A stretch of DNA of 64,000 nucleotides from Saprospiraceae bacterium (lineage in GTDB: Bacteria; Bacteroidota; Bacteroidia; Chitinophagales; Saprospiraceae): contig JABARE010000016.1 of NCBI GenBank assembly GCA_019187365.1, forward strand, positions 1 to 64,000, written 5' to 3'. A program made the position numbers and the translations under genes. Shown piece by piece: positions 35,480 through 44,197 of this stretch; the stretch's first letter is position 1, and the number at the start of each line of letters is the position of its first letter. The notes beneath the pieces are model-generated. The model saw only the letters and a program-made list of their open reading frames with translations. It was not told the DNA's origin and did not search any database.

Positions 35480-36403
35480 ATGGACGTTCGCATAGAAAAC
35501 CTGACCAAGCGCTACGGCGCCCAGTTGGCTGTCGACCGCATTTCTTTTGAGATCCGGTCCGGCGAGATCGTCGGATTCCTGGGCCCTAACGGAGCGGGAA
35601 AAACGACAACTATGAAGATGCTCACCCAATACCTGCCTCCCGACGATGGCCGCATCTGGTATGGCAGAACTTCCTACGCCGACACCGGCATCCGCCGCCG
35701 TATAGGTTACCTGCCAGAGCACAACCCATTGTACGAAGACATGCCGGTGATCGATTACCTGGGATTTATGGCGGCCCTGCAAGGCGTTGCAGCTTCCGAA
35801 ATCCCCGATCGCATCCGGGAAATGGTGAGGCTTTGCGGTCTGGACGTGGAAAAGCACAAGAAAATTGGCGAACTGTCAAAAGGTTATCGCCAGCGAGTTG
35901 GCCTTGCCCAAGCCATCATACACAACCCCGATATCCTGATCCTCGATGAACCCACTACGGGTCTCGATCCGAATCAGATCGTTGAGATCCGTGAACTCAT
36001 CCGCAAACTTGGAAAGGAAAAAACAGTGATCCTGAGCACCCATATCCTTCCGGAAGTCGAAGCAACCTGCGACCGCATTCTCATCATCAATAAAGGACGC
36101 ATTGTTGCCGATGGCAGCGTCGCCGAGCTCAGAGCTCAGTCCGAGGGCAAGCAATGGCTGCAACTCCGCATTGAACGAGATCCGGCAAAGGACGTGATCG
36201 CTATCCTGTCTTCGCTGCCTTCAGTAGAAGCCGTTCGGTGGCTGAACGGTCCCGATGGACCCATCGAATTGCAAAGCAAACCCGGCATGAGTTCAAACCG
36301 TGATGTTTTTCATACATGTGTTGACCACGGCCTCGTACTACTGGAGATGATTCCCGGTGAAACCAAGCTGGAAGATATATTCAGAGACCTAACCTTGAAT
36401 TGA
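35480..36403 (+). CDS. gldA: Gliding-type ABC transporter ATP-binding protein GldA
   Basis: A 307-residue ABC ATPase. Walker A is GPNGAGKTT (about 37-45), the signature is LSKGYRQRVGLAQA, Walker B is ILILDEPTTGLDP, and the H-loop is LSTHIL. The ATG at 35480 is preferred over an in-frame start at 35447 that would lie upstream of the candidate promoter's start point. In Flavobacterium, GldA with GldF and GldG forms an ABC transporter required for gliding. Here the three genes lie in one operon, which supports the name. The transported substrate is not known. The C-terminal extension (about 225-307) is typical of the family. Confidence 0.85.
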   Translation: MDVRIENLTKRYGAQLAVDRISFEIRSGEIVGFLGPNGAGKTTTMKMLTQYLPPDDGRIWYGRTSYADTGIRRRIGYLPEHNPLYEDMPVIDYLGFMAALQGVAASEIPDRIREMVRLCGLDVEKHKKIGELSKGYRQRVGLAQAIIHNPDILILDEPTTGLDPNQIVEIRELIRKLGKEKTVILSTHILPEVEATCDRILIINKGRIVADGSVAELRAQSEGKQWLQLRIERDPAKDVIAILSSLPSVEAVRWLNGPDGPIELQSKPGMSSNRDVFHTCVDHGLVLLEMIPGETKLEDIFRDLTLN

Positions 36404-36422
36404 TCATTTCAAATCATTTGAT

Positions 36423-37145
36423 ATGCGCGCTCCGGTTCTAATCATCGCCAGGAAAGAGTTGAACGGATTATTCGATTCGCTCACTGCCTACATACTCATC
36501 ATTGCGTTTTTGGGATTCAGTGGTTTCTTCACCTGGATTTCCGGGTCTGATATTTTCCTTCGCAAAGAGGCAGATCTCGCTGTTTTCTTCGGGGTGTCCC
36601 AGTGGACTCTATTCTTTTTTATTCCGGCAATTACCATGAAAATGATTGCCGAAGAAAATAAATCGGGAACCATTGAGTTATTGCTGACCAAAGCCATCAC
36701 CCCCCGCCAGGTCATCATCGGTAAATTTCTGGCTTGCCTGTCTTTGATTGCCATCACCCTCGCATTTACGGCAAGCTATTGCATTACCGTGAGCCAACTT
36801 GGCAACATGGATCATGGTGCTACTCTGAGTGGCTACTTGGGCTTGCTCCTGCTCAGCGGAGCCTACATTTCAATAGGATTGTTGGCCAGCAGCCTGACCA
36901 ACAACCAGATCATCGCATTCCTGTTGGCCCTGCTTATGGGTGTATTTTTTCATTTTCTTTTTGACATGATGGCCTATAGCTCTCGGGGCGCGATCGCCGG
37001 ACTGCTCAGTTCGCTGAGTGCGAGCCGGCATTTCGATTCCCTGTCGCGGGGCGTGATCGATTCAAAAGATCTCTTATTTTTTATCAGCCTGATGGTTGCC
37101 GGACTCTACCTCGCTGAATTATTTCTCGCAAAACGCGCAAAATAA
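36423..37145 (+). CDS. gldF: Gliding-type ABC transporter permease GldF
   Basis: A 240-residue ABC-2 type permease with six hydrophobic segments, starting near residues 18-38. It carries NKSGTIELLLTKAITPRQVIIGKFL, the conserved cytoplasmic motif of ABC-2/GldF proteins. It would form the membrane channel served by GldA. It begins 19 bp after gldA, and gldG follows after 8 bp. Length matches known GldF (about 240 residues). Confidence 0.85.
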   Translation: MRAPVLIIARKELNGLFDSLTAYILIIAFLGFSGFFTWISGSDIFLRKEADLAVFFGVSQWTLFFFIPAITMKMIAEENKSGTIELLLTKAITPRQVIIGKFLACLSLIAITLAFTASYCITVSQLGNMDHGATLSGYLGLLLLSGAYISIGLLASSLTNNQIIAFLLALLMGVFFHFLFDMMAYSSRGAIAGLLSSLSASRHFDSLSRGVIDSKDLLFFISLMVAGLYLAELFLAKRAK

Positions 37146-37153
37146 ATGGTGCA

Positions 37154-38650
37154 ATGCTGAAATCGAGAATCAACCAGATCGCATTCGTCCTCATCGCCTT
37201 TGTAGGCATAAACTACCTGGGACGATACCTGTTTTTGCGTCTTGACCTGACGGAAAACAAGGCATTCACACTTTCACCAGCAACAAAGCAGACCCTGCGC
37301 GAGCTCGAAGAACCGGTTGAAGTAACTGCTTATTTTTCTTCAAACCTTCCTGTCGATATCGCCAAGTCTCGAGAAGAACTCGACAAATTGCTCAACGAAT
37401 ATGCCAACCTGTCTAAAGGCAAATTGAGTTACCGCTTTGTTGATCCGAATTCCGGTGCATCATCTGAAGAAGAAGCCAACAAGGAAGGCATACGCCCGGT
37501 TATGATCAACGTTCGTGAAAAGGATCAGGCCAGACAACAAAAAGCATACCTGGGTGCCGTCATTAAGGCAGGAGAGGCAAAGGAGGTCATCCCGGTTATC
37601 CAACCTGGCATCGCCATGGAATATGCATTTACGACGGGAGTTAAAAAACTCGTTGGCAAAAACAAACCCGCCATTGGCTTTTTGCAGGGTTTTGGAGCAG
37701 CTTCACTGCAGGAACTTGCCCAGGCCTATCAGGAATTGAGCATCTTATACCAGGTGTCGCCGGTTTATGCAATAGCAGATACCACCGACCTCAGTCTATT
37801 TAAATCCCTGGTAATGATCCGCCCAACGGACAGCATTCCTGCTGATGTTTTTGACCGCATCGACCGCTACCTTGGCCAGGGCGGACATTTCCTGCTGGCT
37901 TACAACCAGGTAGAGGCAAACATGCAATATGGTGTAGCGAACGCTACGAACAGCAGCATAAAAAATTGGCTTGCGTCAAAGGGACTCACCGTAGAGGATG
38001 CCCTGGTTCGGGATGTTCGCTGTGGTCAGGTAAACGTGACGCAGCAGCAGGGTTTCTTTTCTTTTTCCACACCGGTGCAGTTTCCTTACCTGCCGCTTTT
38101 ACAAAAATTTCCACCTCACCCCGTTACCAAAGGACTCGAGCAAATTCTACTCGAATTCGCAAGTCCAATGCAATTTGGCAGCCATCCAGATTGGGATTAT
38201 ACTCCTTTGCTAACGAGTTCAGAGCGCGCCTCGCGCGAGGCGGTTCCACTCCAGTTCGAAGTCCAGCGCAACTGGACGGACGCTGATTTTACTGAAAAAA
38301 ATGTGCACCTTGCTGCGTTGCTGAGTTCTAAACAACCGGGTGGGGGAAGCCTGATGGTCATTTCCGATGGCGATTTTGCGGTGAACGGCCAGGATCAGCG
38401 CCGCCAGAATGAAGATAACATCAGCTTGTTGGTGAACGGGATCGATTTTCTAAGCGACGATACCGGACTGATCGACCTCAGGACAAAATCTGTCGAGACC
38501 CGGCCCATCGAAGAATTGAGCGATTCCAGAAGAACTGCGCTGAAGTACCTAAACTTTCTGTTGCCCATCGGATTGGTTGTATTGTATGGGATTTACAGGC
38601 ACAGTAAAAACCGAAACCTGCGCATGCGCCGCATGGAAGAGCGCTACTGA
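37154..38650 (+). CDS. gldG: Gliding-associated ABC transporter component GldG
   Basis: A 498-residue membrane protein of the GldG/ABC-type uncharacterised transport system family. It has one N-terminal membrane helix (about 9-30), then RLDLTENKAFTLSPATKQTL, the hallmark opening of GldG. A large extracytoplasmic domain follows, with a C-terminal helix (FLLPIGLVVLYGIYRH, about 471-486) and a short basic tail. GldG works with GldA and GldF. Mutants of the Flavobacterium genes lose gliding. Whether this organism glides is not shown here. The polX-type gene follows 17 bp later. Confidence 0.85.
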   Translation: MLKSRINQIAFVLIAFVGINYLGRYLFLRLDLTENKAFTLSPATKQTLRELEEPVEVTAYFSSNLPVDIAKSREELDKLLNEYANLSKGKLSYRFVDPNSGASSEEEANKEGIRPVMINVREKDQARQQKAYLGAVIKAGEAKEVIPVIQPGIAMEYAFTTGVKKLVGKNKPAIGFLQGFGAASLQELAQAYQELSILYQVSPVYAIADTTDLSLFKSLVMIRPTDSIPADVFDRIDRYLGQGGHFLLAYNQVEANMQYGVANATNSSIKNWLASKGLTVEDALVRDVRCGQVNVTQQQGFFSFSTPVQFPYLPLLQKFPPHPVTKGLEQILLEFASPMQFGSHPDWDYTPLLTSSERASREAVPLQFEVQRNWTDADFTEKNVHLAALLSSKQPGGGSLMVISDGDFAVNGQDQRRQNEDNISLLVNGIDFLSDDTGLIDLRTKSVETRPIEELSDSRRTALKYLNFLLPIGLVVLYGIYRHSKNRNLRMRRMEERY

Positions 38651-38667
38651 TAACAGTCTCAAGAGCA

Positions 38668-40302
38668 TTGAACGCAGCTACCAACCGGGAAATCGCATCC
38701 ATGTTTAATGAGCTGGCCGAACTCATGGAGCTGCATGGCGAAAACCCATTTAAACACAGATCCTATACCGTTGCAAGCCAGGTAATCCGGAAAATGGATG
38801 CGCCTGCGTTGGGATTGTCGATGGAGGAGCTTCTTTCGCTCAAGGGGATAGGAAAGGCCATCGCGGCAAAAATTCATGAAATTGGAGACACTGGAAAGCT
38901 GGCTTTGCTCGAAAAATTCAGGAGCATGACCCCAGTGGGCGTCCGGGAAATGCTTAAGGTAAAAGGAATTGGCCCCTCAAAGGTGCGAAGCATCTGGCGC
39001 GATATGGGCATCGAAACTCCAGGTGAGCTGGCTTATGCCTGTGAGGAGAACCGGCTCGCGGCGACAAAGGGATTTGGGCAGAAACTGCAGGAAACCATCC
39101 GTCAGGGACTGGCATTCGCATTGGAGAATTCGGGCAAATTTCTCTACAGTACTCTGTCTGCAGAGGCAACTTCCCTGATCTCTGCGATTCGAGCGGCCAA
39201 CCCCGGCGTCAGTATAGAAATCTGCGGCGAGCTGCGACGCGCCGAATTGACGCTGCAGGCCATCGAACTGCTGATCGCATCAACGGATTGGCAATTACCT
39301 GTGGACCTGTCCCACCAAAAGGAAGACAACTACCTGTGGAAGGAGTACTTTCCTGTTCGCATATACGTTTGCGACAAATTGCATTTTGGATACGAACTTG
39401 CCCAACGCACTTCAGGAAGTGAAGTCTTTGTGCAAAATTTCCTGCAGCCGCTTGCAAAGAGTGAGCTCTTCGAAGAACAGGCACTTTTCGAGGCGAATGG
39501 TATGAAATGGATACCACCGGAATGCCGCGACCTCAATCATTACGGGCAGTTCGATGCGACCCTTTTAGTCGATGCGGACGCGATTCGGGGTGTGATCCAT
39601 ACTCATAGCAAATACAGCGACGGCGCATGCAGCATAGAGCAGCTTGCGCGGGAATGCATGCGGCTTGGATATACTTACCTGGTCGTATCGGATCACTCGC
39701 GTTCTGCATTTTATGCCAACGGGTTGAGCATAGAACGCGTCGAGCAGCAATGGCGCGAGATCGACCAGCTCAACAAAGACCTGGCACCCTTCAGAATTTT
39801 TAAGTCGATTGAATCCGACATCCTGTCGGACGGTTCACTCGACTATCCCGACGATGTGCTGGATGGTTTTGATCTCGTCATTGCCTCCGTTCACAGCCAA
39901 ATGAAGATGGACGAACAGCAGGCTACTGAACGCCTGCTGCGAGCAATCAGACATCCTCGCACGCGCATATTGGGCCATATGACCGGAAGATTGCTCCTTT
40001 CGAGGCCCGGATACCCCCTCCACATCCCCAGTATTATTGAGGCTTGTGCAGAACGCGGAGTCTGCATTGAACTCAACGCTAACCCAATGCGCCTCGACAT
40101 CGACTGGAATTGGATCCCGGAGGCAATGGAAAGAAAAGTACTGATCTCGATCAATCCGGATGCACATAACCTCAGCGGCATTCGCGACATCTCTTATGGC
40201 GTGATCGCCGCCCGAAAGGGAGGATTGGTGAAAAATTTATGTTTGAATTGCCGTAGTCTATCAGAATTTATTTCTTGGATAGGCAAAAAGAGCAACTTTT
40301 AA
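38668..40302 (+). CDS. PolX-PHP family protein with degenerate polymerase site
   Basis: A 544-residue homologue of bacterial DNA polymerase X. Residues about 1-75 are the Pol-beta-like 8-kDa domain with helix-hairpin-helix LSLKGIGKAIAAKI, and a second HhH (VKGIGPSKVRSIW) follows. The polymerase palm motif reads CGELRRAELTLQAIELLI where active enzymes have GSxRR...GDIDxL, so both catalytic Asp are replaced (Ala and Glu). The C-terminal PHP domain is intact: IHTHSKYSDG, SDHSRSAFYANG, ASVHSQMKMD and NPDAHN supply metal ligands. It is probably a 3'-5' exonuclease or phosphoesterase in base-excision repair without polymerase activity. The TTG at 38668 keeps the family-typical TNREIASMFNELAELME start, which an ATG at 38701 would cut. 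Confidence 0.85.
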   Translation: MNAATNREIASMFNELAELMELHGENPFKHRSYTVASQVIRKMDAPALGLSMEELLSLKGIGKAIAAKIHEIGDTGKLALLEKFRSMTPVGVREMLKVKGIGPSKVRSIWRDMGIETPGELAYACEENRLAATKGFGQKLQETIRQGLAFALENSGKFLYSTLSAEATSLISAIRAANPGVSIEICGELRRAELTLQAIELLIASTDWQLPVDLSHQKEDNYLWKEYFPVRIYVCDKLHFGYELAQRTSGSEVFVQNFLQPLAKSELFEEQALFEANGMKWIPPECRDLNHYGQFDATLLVDADAIRGVIHTHSKYSDGACSIEQLARECMRLGYTYLVVSDHSRSAFYANGLSIERVEQQWREIDQLNKDLAPFRIFKSIESDILSDGSLDYPDDVLDGFDLVIASVHSQMKMDEQQATERLLRAIRHPRTRILGHMTGRLLLSRPGYPLHIPSIIEACAERGVCIELNANPMRLDIDWNWIPEAMERKVLISINPDAHNLSGIRDISYGVIAARKGGLVKNLCLNCRSLSEFISWIGKKSNF

Positions 40303-40407
40303 TAATTGTTAACATTACGTTTGAAATACAATAAACGGCCTTGCAAAGGAGGCGTCCTAACTTTACACTTCTAATTTGTTGACAAAAACTAAAATCATTT
40401 ATCCATC

Positions 40408-40941
40408 ATGAAAAAATTGAAGTTGTTTTCGTTTGCAGTGCTTGCCTCCGGCCTTGCTCTGACGGCATGTAAGTCAGACAAAGCAGACGCTGCTGAATCC
40501 ACTACTACAGATGCGAGCATCACCGATCCGGGAGCTTCTGCGGTTCCGACTGCGGATGCTGCTGCTGCACCTACCGGACCTACAACGACCATTGAATTCG
40601 AAGAAATGGTTTTTGACTGGGGTGAGATCAAAGAAGGCGAACACGTAAAATATGCCTACAAATTTAAAAACACCGGCTCTGAACCCCTCATAATCGCTGA
40701 CGCAAAGGGCAGCTGCGGATGTACCGTTCCGGATTGGCCGCGTGAGCCGATCGCACCCGGAGCAAGCGGTGAGATCAAAGTTGAGTTTGATTCTAAAGGC
40801 AAGGGCAGTGACGATGGCCAAAAGCAGACAAAAAAGGTCACCGTTACAGCGAATACAAATCCACCCCAAACCTACCTTACCATTACGGGTGTCGTAAAAA
40901 AGGACCCCAATGCTAAACCGGCGTCTGCACCTGCTAACTAA
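40408..40941 (+). CDS. DUF1573 domain lipoprotein
   Basis: A 177-residue exported protein. The signal ends in a lipobox (ASGLALTAC, with Cys about residue 21), so it is probably lipid-anchored. Residues 25-60 are a linker of mostly Ala, Thr, Asp and Pro. Residues about 62-170 are a DUF1573 Ig-like domain: FDWGEIKEGE, YKFKNTGSEPLII, GSCGCTVPDWP and APGASGEIKVEFDSKGK are all typical. The function of the family is unknown. The gene has a 105-bp upstream gap and a strong terminator 22 bp downstream. Confidence 0.87.
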   Translation: MKKLKLFSFAVLASGLALTACKSDKADAAESTTTDASITDPGASAVPTADAAAAPTGPTTTIEFEEMVFDWGEIKEGEHVKYAYKFKNTGSEPLIIADAKGSCGCTVPDWPREPIAPGASGEIKVEFDSKGKGSDDGQKQTKKVTVTANTNPPQTYLTITGVVKKDPNAKPASAPAN

Positions 40942-40963
40942 TTGAAAACTTTTCATCCATAGC

Positions 40964-40997
40964 AAAAACCCGCACGCAACCACCGTGCGGGTTTTTT
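40964..40997 (+). terminator. Rho-independent terminator after the DUF1573 gene
   Basis: CCCGCACG (40969-40976) pairs with CGTGCGGG (40984-40991) around a 7-base loop, flanked by AAAAA on the left and TTTTTT on the right. The A and T flanks can extend the stem. The next start codon is only 15 bases beyond, at 41012. Confidence 0.85.
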
Positions 40998-41011
40998 GTT
41001 TCTTTGCAGCC

Positions 41012-41884
41012 ATGGCTGGCCTGAACGCATACTTATCTCTTGTAAAATTCAGTCATACGGTATTTGCATTGCCTTTTGCTGCCATTGGGTTTACCATTGG
41101 ACTGCATTCGGGGGCCGGGTATCCGCTCGACCTTCGTCTGCTGGTGCTCGTAGGCCTTTGTATGGTCACCGCGCGAAATGCAGCGATGGCCTTTAACCGT
41201 TGGGCAGACCGTCTGATAGACATTAAAAACCCCAGGACGACGGGACGTGAAATACCCTCCGGCAGAATCTCAGCCAGAAACGCACTGATCTTTACGGCCA
41301 TCAATGCAGCGGTTTTTTTGGTTTCGGCCTATCAGATCAACTTTGTCTGTTTTGTGCTGGCTCCCCTTGCGCTGGCCATCGTCCTTGGGTATAGTTATAC
41401 AAAGCGCTTCTCCTGGCTTTGCCACCTTTTCCTGGGTCTCGGCCTCTCATTGGCACCGGTTGGGGCCTTCCTTGCCGTACACGGTTCTTTGGAGTGGCTC
41501 CCCGTGCTCTACGCCATCGCGGTGGTCTCCTGGGTCGCTGGTTTTGACATCATCTACGCCCTTCAGGACATCGATTTTGACAAATCGCAACAACTTCAAT
41601 CGATTCCAGCCCGATTCGGAATGAAAAGGGCATTGTGGATCTCAGGTATTTTGCATACCTTATGTGCACTTGCCATTCTGTGGGCAGCATGGTTGCTCCA
41701 CCGTGACTATGGCCTCAACGACGGCATCTACATTGGCAGCATACTCTTCATCGTGTTGCTGGCGTTCCAGCATTTCGTGATTGGCCGGGGTGATCTCAGC
41801 AAAGTCAACATGGCATTTTTTACCACCAACGGAATGGCCAGCATCGCCCTTGCTGCAGCAGTTATCCTCGATTTTTATTGCTGA
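41012..41884 (+). CDS. UbiA-family polyprenyltransferase (4-hydroxybenzoate type; possibly MqnP)
   Basis: A 290-residue integral membrane prenyltransferase with about eight or nine hydrophobic segments. The first Asp-rich motif is NRWADRLID and the second DIIYALQDIDFD; both bind prenyl-diphosphate magnesium. It fits the UbiA-like group that in menaquinone-forming bacteria often serves the futalosine pathway (MqnP). I therefore leave the substrate open between 4-hydroxybenzoate and a futalosine-route naphthoate. The start ATG at 41012 lies just past a terminator; TTTCTTTG at 40999-41006 (one mismatch) could be its -7 box. The 3' end overlaps the convergent rdgB by 10 bp. Confidence 0.85.
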   Translation: MAGLNAYLSLVKFSHTVFALPFAAIGFTIGLHSGAGYPLDLRLLVLVGLCMVTARNAAMAFNRWADRLIDIKNPRTTGREIPSGRISARNALIFTAINAAVFLVSAYQINFVCFVLAPLALAIVLGYSYTKRFSWLCHLFLGLGLSLAPVGAFLAVHGSLEWLPVLYAIAVVSWVAGFDIIYALQDIDFDKSQQLQSIPARFGMKRALWISGILHTLCALAILWAAWLLHRDYGLNDGIYIGSILFIVLLAFQHFVIGRGDLSKVNMAFFTTNGMASIALAAAVILDFYC

Positions 41885-42459
41885 CTGACTAGAAAGTTGA
41901 CCAAAGCCATAATGGCCATGGTCCGATGGCTATTTGCACGCTTTATAGCCGGATCGAGTTCCCCAAACGTTTTATCAAAGCCAGCCGGGATGAAAAGAGG
42001 GTCGTAACCAAATCCAAACTGACCACGGATCTGATCAGCAATGTGGCCAGTGATAACACCTTCGAAAAAGTACCGCGTGGAGTCGGGTAATATGCAGGCA
42101 ATGACGGTGCGAAAACGGGCTTGGCGCGACAATCCTTCCAATTGTTTTATCAGAAAAACCATATTGGCTAAATCGTCGGATGGAGTTCCGGCATAACGTG
42201 CGGAAAGGACCCCCGGCCTCCCGTGGAGCGCCACCACTTCCAGGCCACTGTCATCTGCAATGCAAAGTCCTCCGATGCGCTTATGAAGATACGCTGCCTT
42301 AATGAAGGCGTTTTCCTCCAGGGTCGTCCCCGTTTCTTCAATCTCTTCATGAAAGCCAAGTTCGGCCAGGGTAACCAGTTCAAATTGCTCAGGCAAAACC
42401 GCTCGGATTTCCGCCGCCTTAGCCGGATTTCCCGATGCAAAAAAAAGGGTCTGCTTCAC
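41875..42459 (-). CDS. rdgB: Non-canonical purine NTP pyrophosphatase RdgB/HAM1
   Basis: A 194-residue cytoplasmic enzyme that hydrolyses dITP, ITP and XTP to monophosphates and keeps them out of nucleic acids. The family motifs are all present: FASGNPAKAAEI, TTLEENAFIKAAYL, CIADDSGLEVVAL, PGVLSARYAG, GQFGFGYDPLFIP and SHRTMAIMAL. The start is GTG at 42459, preceded by AAAGG; the SGNPAK motif lies close behind, so no other start is needed. It follows the 42479-42937 gene by 19 bp, so the two are probably co-transcribed. Confidence 0.93.
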   Translation of the reverse strand: MKQTLFFASGNPAKAAEIRAVLPEQFELVTLAELGFHEEIEETGTTLEENAFIKAAYLHKRIGGLCIADDSGLEVVALHGRPGVLSARYAGTPSDDLANMVFLIKQLEGLSRQARFRTVIACILPDSTRYFFEGVITGHIADQIRGQFGFGYDPLFIPAGFDKTFGELDPAIKRANSHRTMAIMALVNFLVSQQ

Positions 42460-42478
42460 CTTTGGCTTGCCATAGGGT

Positions 42479-42937
42479 TCAGGAAGCCTTCATAGGGCGC
42501 TCAGGAACTGTCTTGATCCCGTAGAGCAATTGCAGGGTTTGCCACACCTTGAGTTTATACCCCGGTGTATCCTGCCGGGCAAGTGCTTCAACAAATGCAA
42601 AGGACAGATTCCCCAGGCGATAAGCCTCGTATAGCCTCAAATCCCCCTGGAAGGAGAGCGCCGAAAACGGAAGCCCGATGAACAAGAGTATTTGAGGCGC
42701 TCCCGCCGAATTGGTACAAAAGCGAATCCGTTTACCGCTTTTCAATCCGACGACCCGGGCATTCTGACCATCCTTCTGCTGTACAGATTCCAGGATTTTC
42801 TCCACGAGTTGCCGATCCTGTTCTAACTCCTCCTCCTGTAGTATGAAATAATGATCAATGCCCTCGGCGACGTAGGGCTCAAACTCATCAGCTTCTGGGA
42901 TGTCGTAATGTACCCTGATGCTTGAATAGCGCTTCAC
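42479..42937 (-). CDS. Unrecognised 152-residue protein upstream of rdgB
   Basis: I do not recognise this protein. It has no signal peptide or membrane span. The N-terminal part is acidic (EADEFEPYVAEG) and is followed by a helical segment EEELEQDRQLVEKILESVQQ. The middle has a short beta-like stretch (RIRFCTNSAGAPQILLFIG) and the C-terminal half is helical. The start is GTG at 42937; TAAAATTG, a one-mismatch -7 box, lies just upstream on that strand. The operon with rdgB suggests a housekeeping role, but no more can be said. Confidence 0.6.
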   Translation of the reverse strand: MKRYSSIRVHYDIPEADEFEPYVAEGIDHYFILQEEELEQDRQLVEKILESVQQKDGQNARVVGLKSGKRIRFCTNSAGAPQILLFIGLPFSALSFQGDLRLYEAYRLGNLSFAFVEALARQDTPGYKLKVWQTLQLLYGIKTVPERPMKAS

Positions 42938-43008
42938 AACAATTTTATCTTGGCCTCGGTTAATGATAAATAGGGTGCTAAAATTAATCAGGCCCGGAGT
43001 AATTTAAT

Positions 43009-43016
43009 AACTTTGT
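43009..43016 (+). promoter_or_regulatory. Candidate -7 element before ilvE
   Basis: TAACTTTG is an exact TAnnTTTG match ending 14 bases before the ATG at 43031, giving a leader of under ten bases. Confidence 0.45.
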
Positions 43017-43030
43017 AAAAACCACCAGGA

Positions 43031-44110
43031 ATGGACTACAAAATCAGCATCGAAAGGACCAAGCACTCGAGACTTGCGGAAGTGGATTTTAACAATATAC
43101 CATTTGGTAAGGTCTTCGCTGACCATATGTTTGTTGCTGACTTTGATGGAAAACAATGGAATAATTTTTCAATCCGACCATTGGAACGCCTGCCGTTTCA
43201 TCCGGCCACCATGGCCTGGCACTACGGGCAGGCCATTTTTGAAGGTATGAAGGCATCGGTGTCCTCTGAAGGGATTCCTTTGCTCTTTAGGCCCGAAGAC
43301 CATGCCCGGAGGTTCAATACCTCTGCGCAGCGCATGTGTATGCCGGCTTTTCCCACAGACCTGTTTGTGGAGGCTTTAAGTCGCCTTGTTTGGCTCGACC
43401 GGGACTGGATACCACGTAACGAAGAATCCGCCCTCTACATCCGTCCCGTTATGATGGCCACCGACGAGTTTGTCGGAGTTCGCTCCTCCGATACATTCAA
43501 AATGATGATCATGAACCTGCCTTCAGGGCCCTATTATGCAAAACCCGTTTCCCTGCTGGTAGAAGAGAAATACGTTCGCGCTGTGGACGGAGGTGTTGGC
43601 GAGGCGAAGGCGGCAGGCAATTACGGTGCTTCGCTGTATCCGACCAAACTCGCCAAAGAGAAGGGCTACGACCAGGTTATATGGATGGACGCTCATGAAT
43701 TTAAATACATCCAGGAGGTCGGCACCATGAATATTTTCTTCGTTCTAAAAGGCCGTGTCGTAACGCCTAACCTGAGTGGAACCATTCTAAAGGGCATCAC
43801 CCGCGACAGCCTCATCACCCTGATGCGCGAAAAGGGATACACCGTCGAAGAAAGGCCGGTCACCATGGAAGAGATCCTTGCTGCTTACAAAAAGGGAGAC
43901 CTGCTTGAAGCGTTTGGGGCGGGTACCGCAGCCGTGGTTGCCCACGTCGACCGAATTGGATATAAAGGAGAAGACCTTTTACTCGACCAGCGCAACTGGG
44001 AACTTTCGCGGTCGTTGAAAGAAGAGATTAATGGCATCCGGTCCGGAAGGATCCAGGATCGCCATGGCTGGATACACCCCGTCATCGTCGAAGAATCGGT
44101 TGCGGTCTGA
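43031..44110 (+). CDS. ilvE: Branched-chain amino acid aminotransferase
   Basis: A 359-residue PLP-dependent class IV aminotransferase of the longer BCAT II type. It interconverts leucine, isoleucine and valine with their 2-oxo acids using glutamate/2-oxoglutarate. Visible motifs: HYGQAIFEGMKA near residue 67, YIRPVMMATDEFVGVR, the PLP lysine in YGASLYPTKLAKEKG (about 200-214), and the family motif QEVGTMNIFFVLKG. EAFGAGTAAVV is the C-terminal phosphate-binding segment. It is a single gene with its own candidate promoter. Length fits BCAT II (about 355). Confidence 0.93.
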   Translation: MDYKISIERTKHSRLAEVDFNNIPFGKVFADHMFVADFDGKQWNNFSIRPLERLPFHPATMAWHYGQAIFEGMKASVSSEGIPLLFRPEDHARRFNTSAQRMCMPAFPTDLFVEALSRLVWLDRDWIPRNEESALYIRPVMMATDEFVGVRSSDTFKMMIMNLPSGPYYAKPVSLLVEEKYVRAVDGGVGEAKAAGNYGASLYPTKLAKEKGYDQVIWMDAHEFKYIQEVGTMNIFFVLKGRVVTPNLSGTILKGITRDSLITLMREKGYTVEERPVTMEEILAAYKKGDLLEAFGAGTAAVVAHVDRIGYKGEDLLLDQRNWELSRSLKEEINGIRSGRIQDRHGWIHPVIVEESVAV

Positions 44111-44197
44111 AATCCTTCGGCCCCTGCGGAAATAGAAGATAAAAGGCTTTAAGCCCAAAACAGGTTCGACGTAACACCACCTGATTCTTTGACTTAT

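Noticed and set aside
44115..44197. Terminator between ilvE and the discoidin gene
   Set aside because: GGCTT/AAGCC could form only a five-base stem with almost no loop and no T run follows on either strand.
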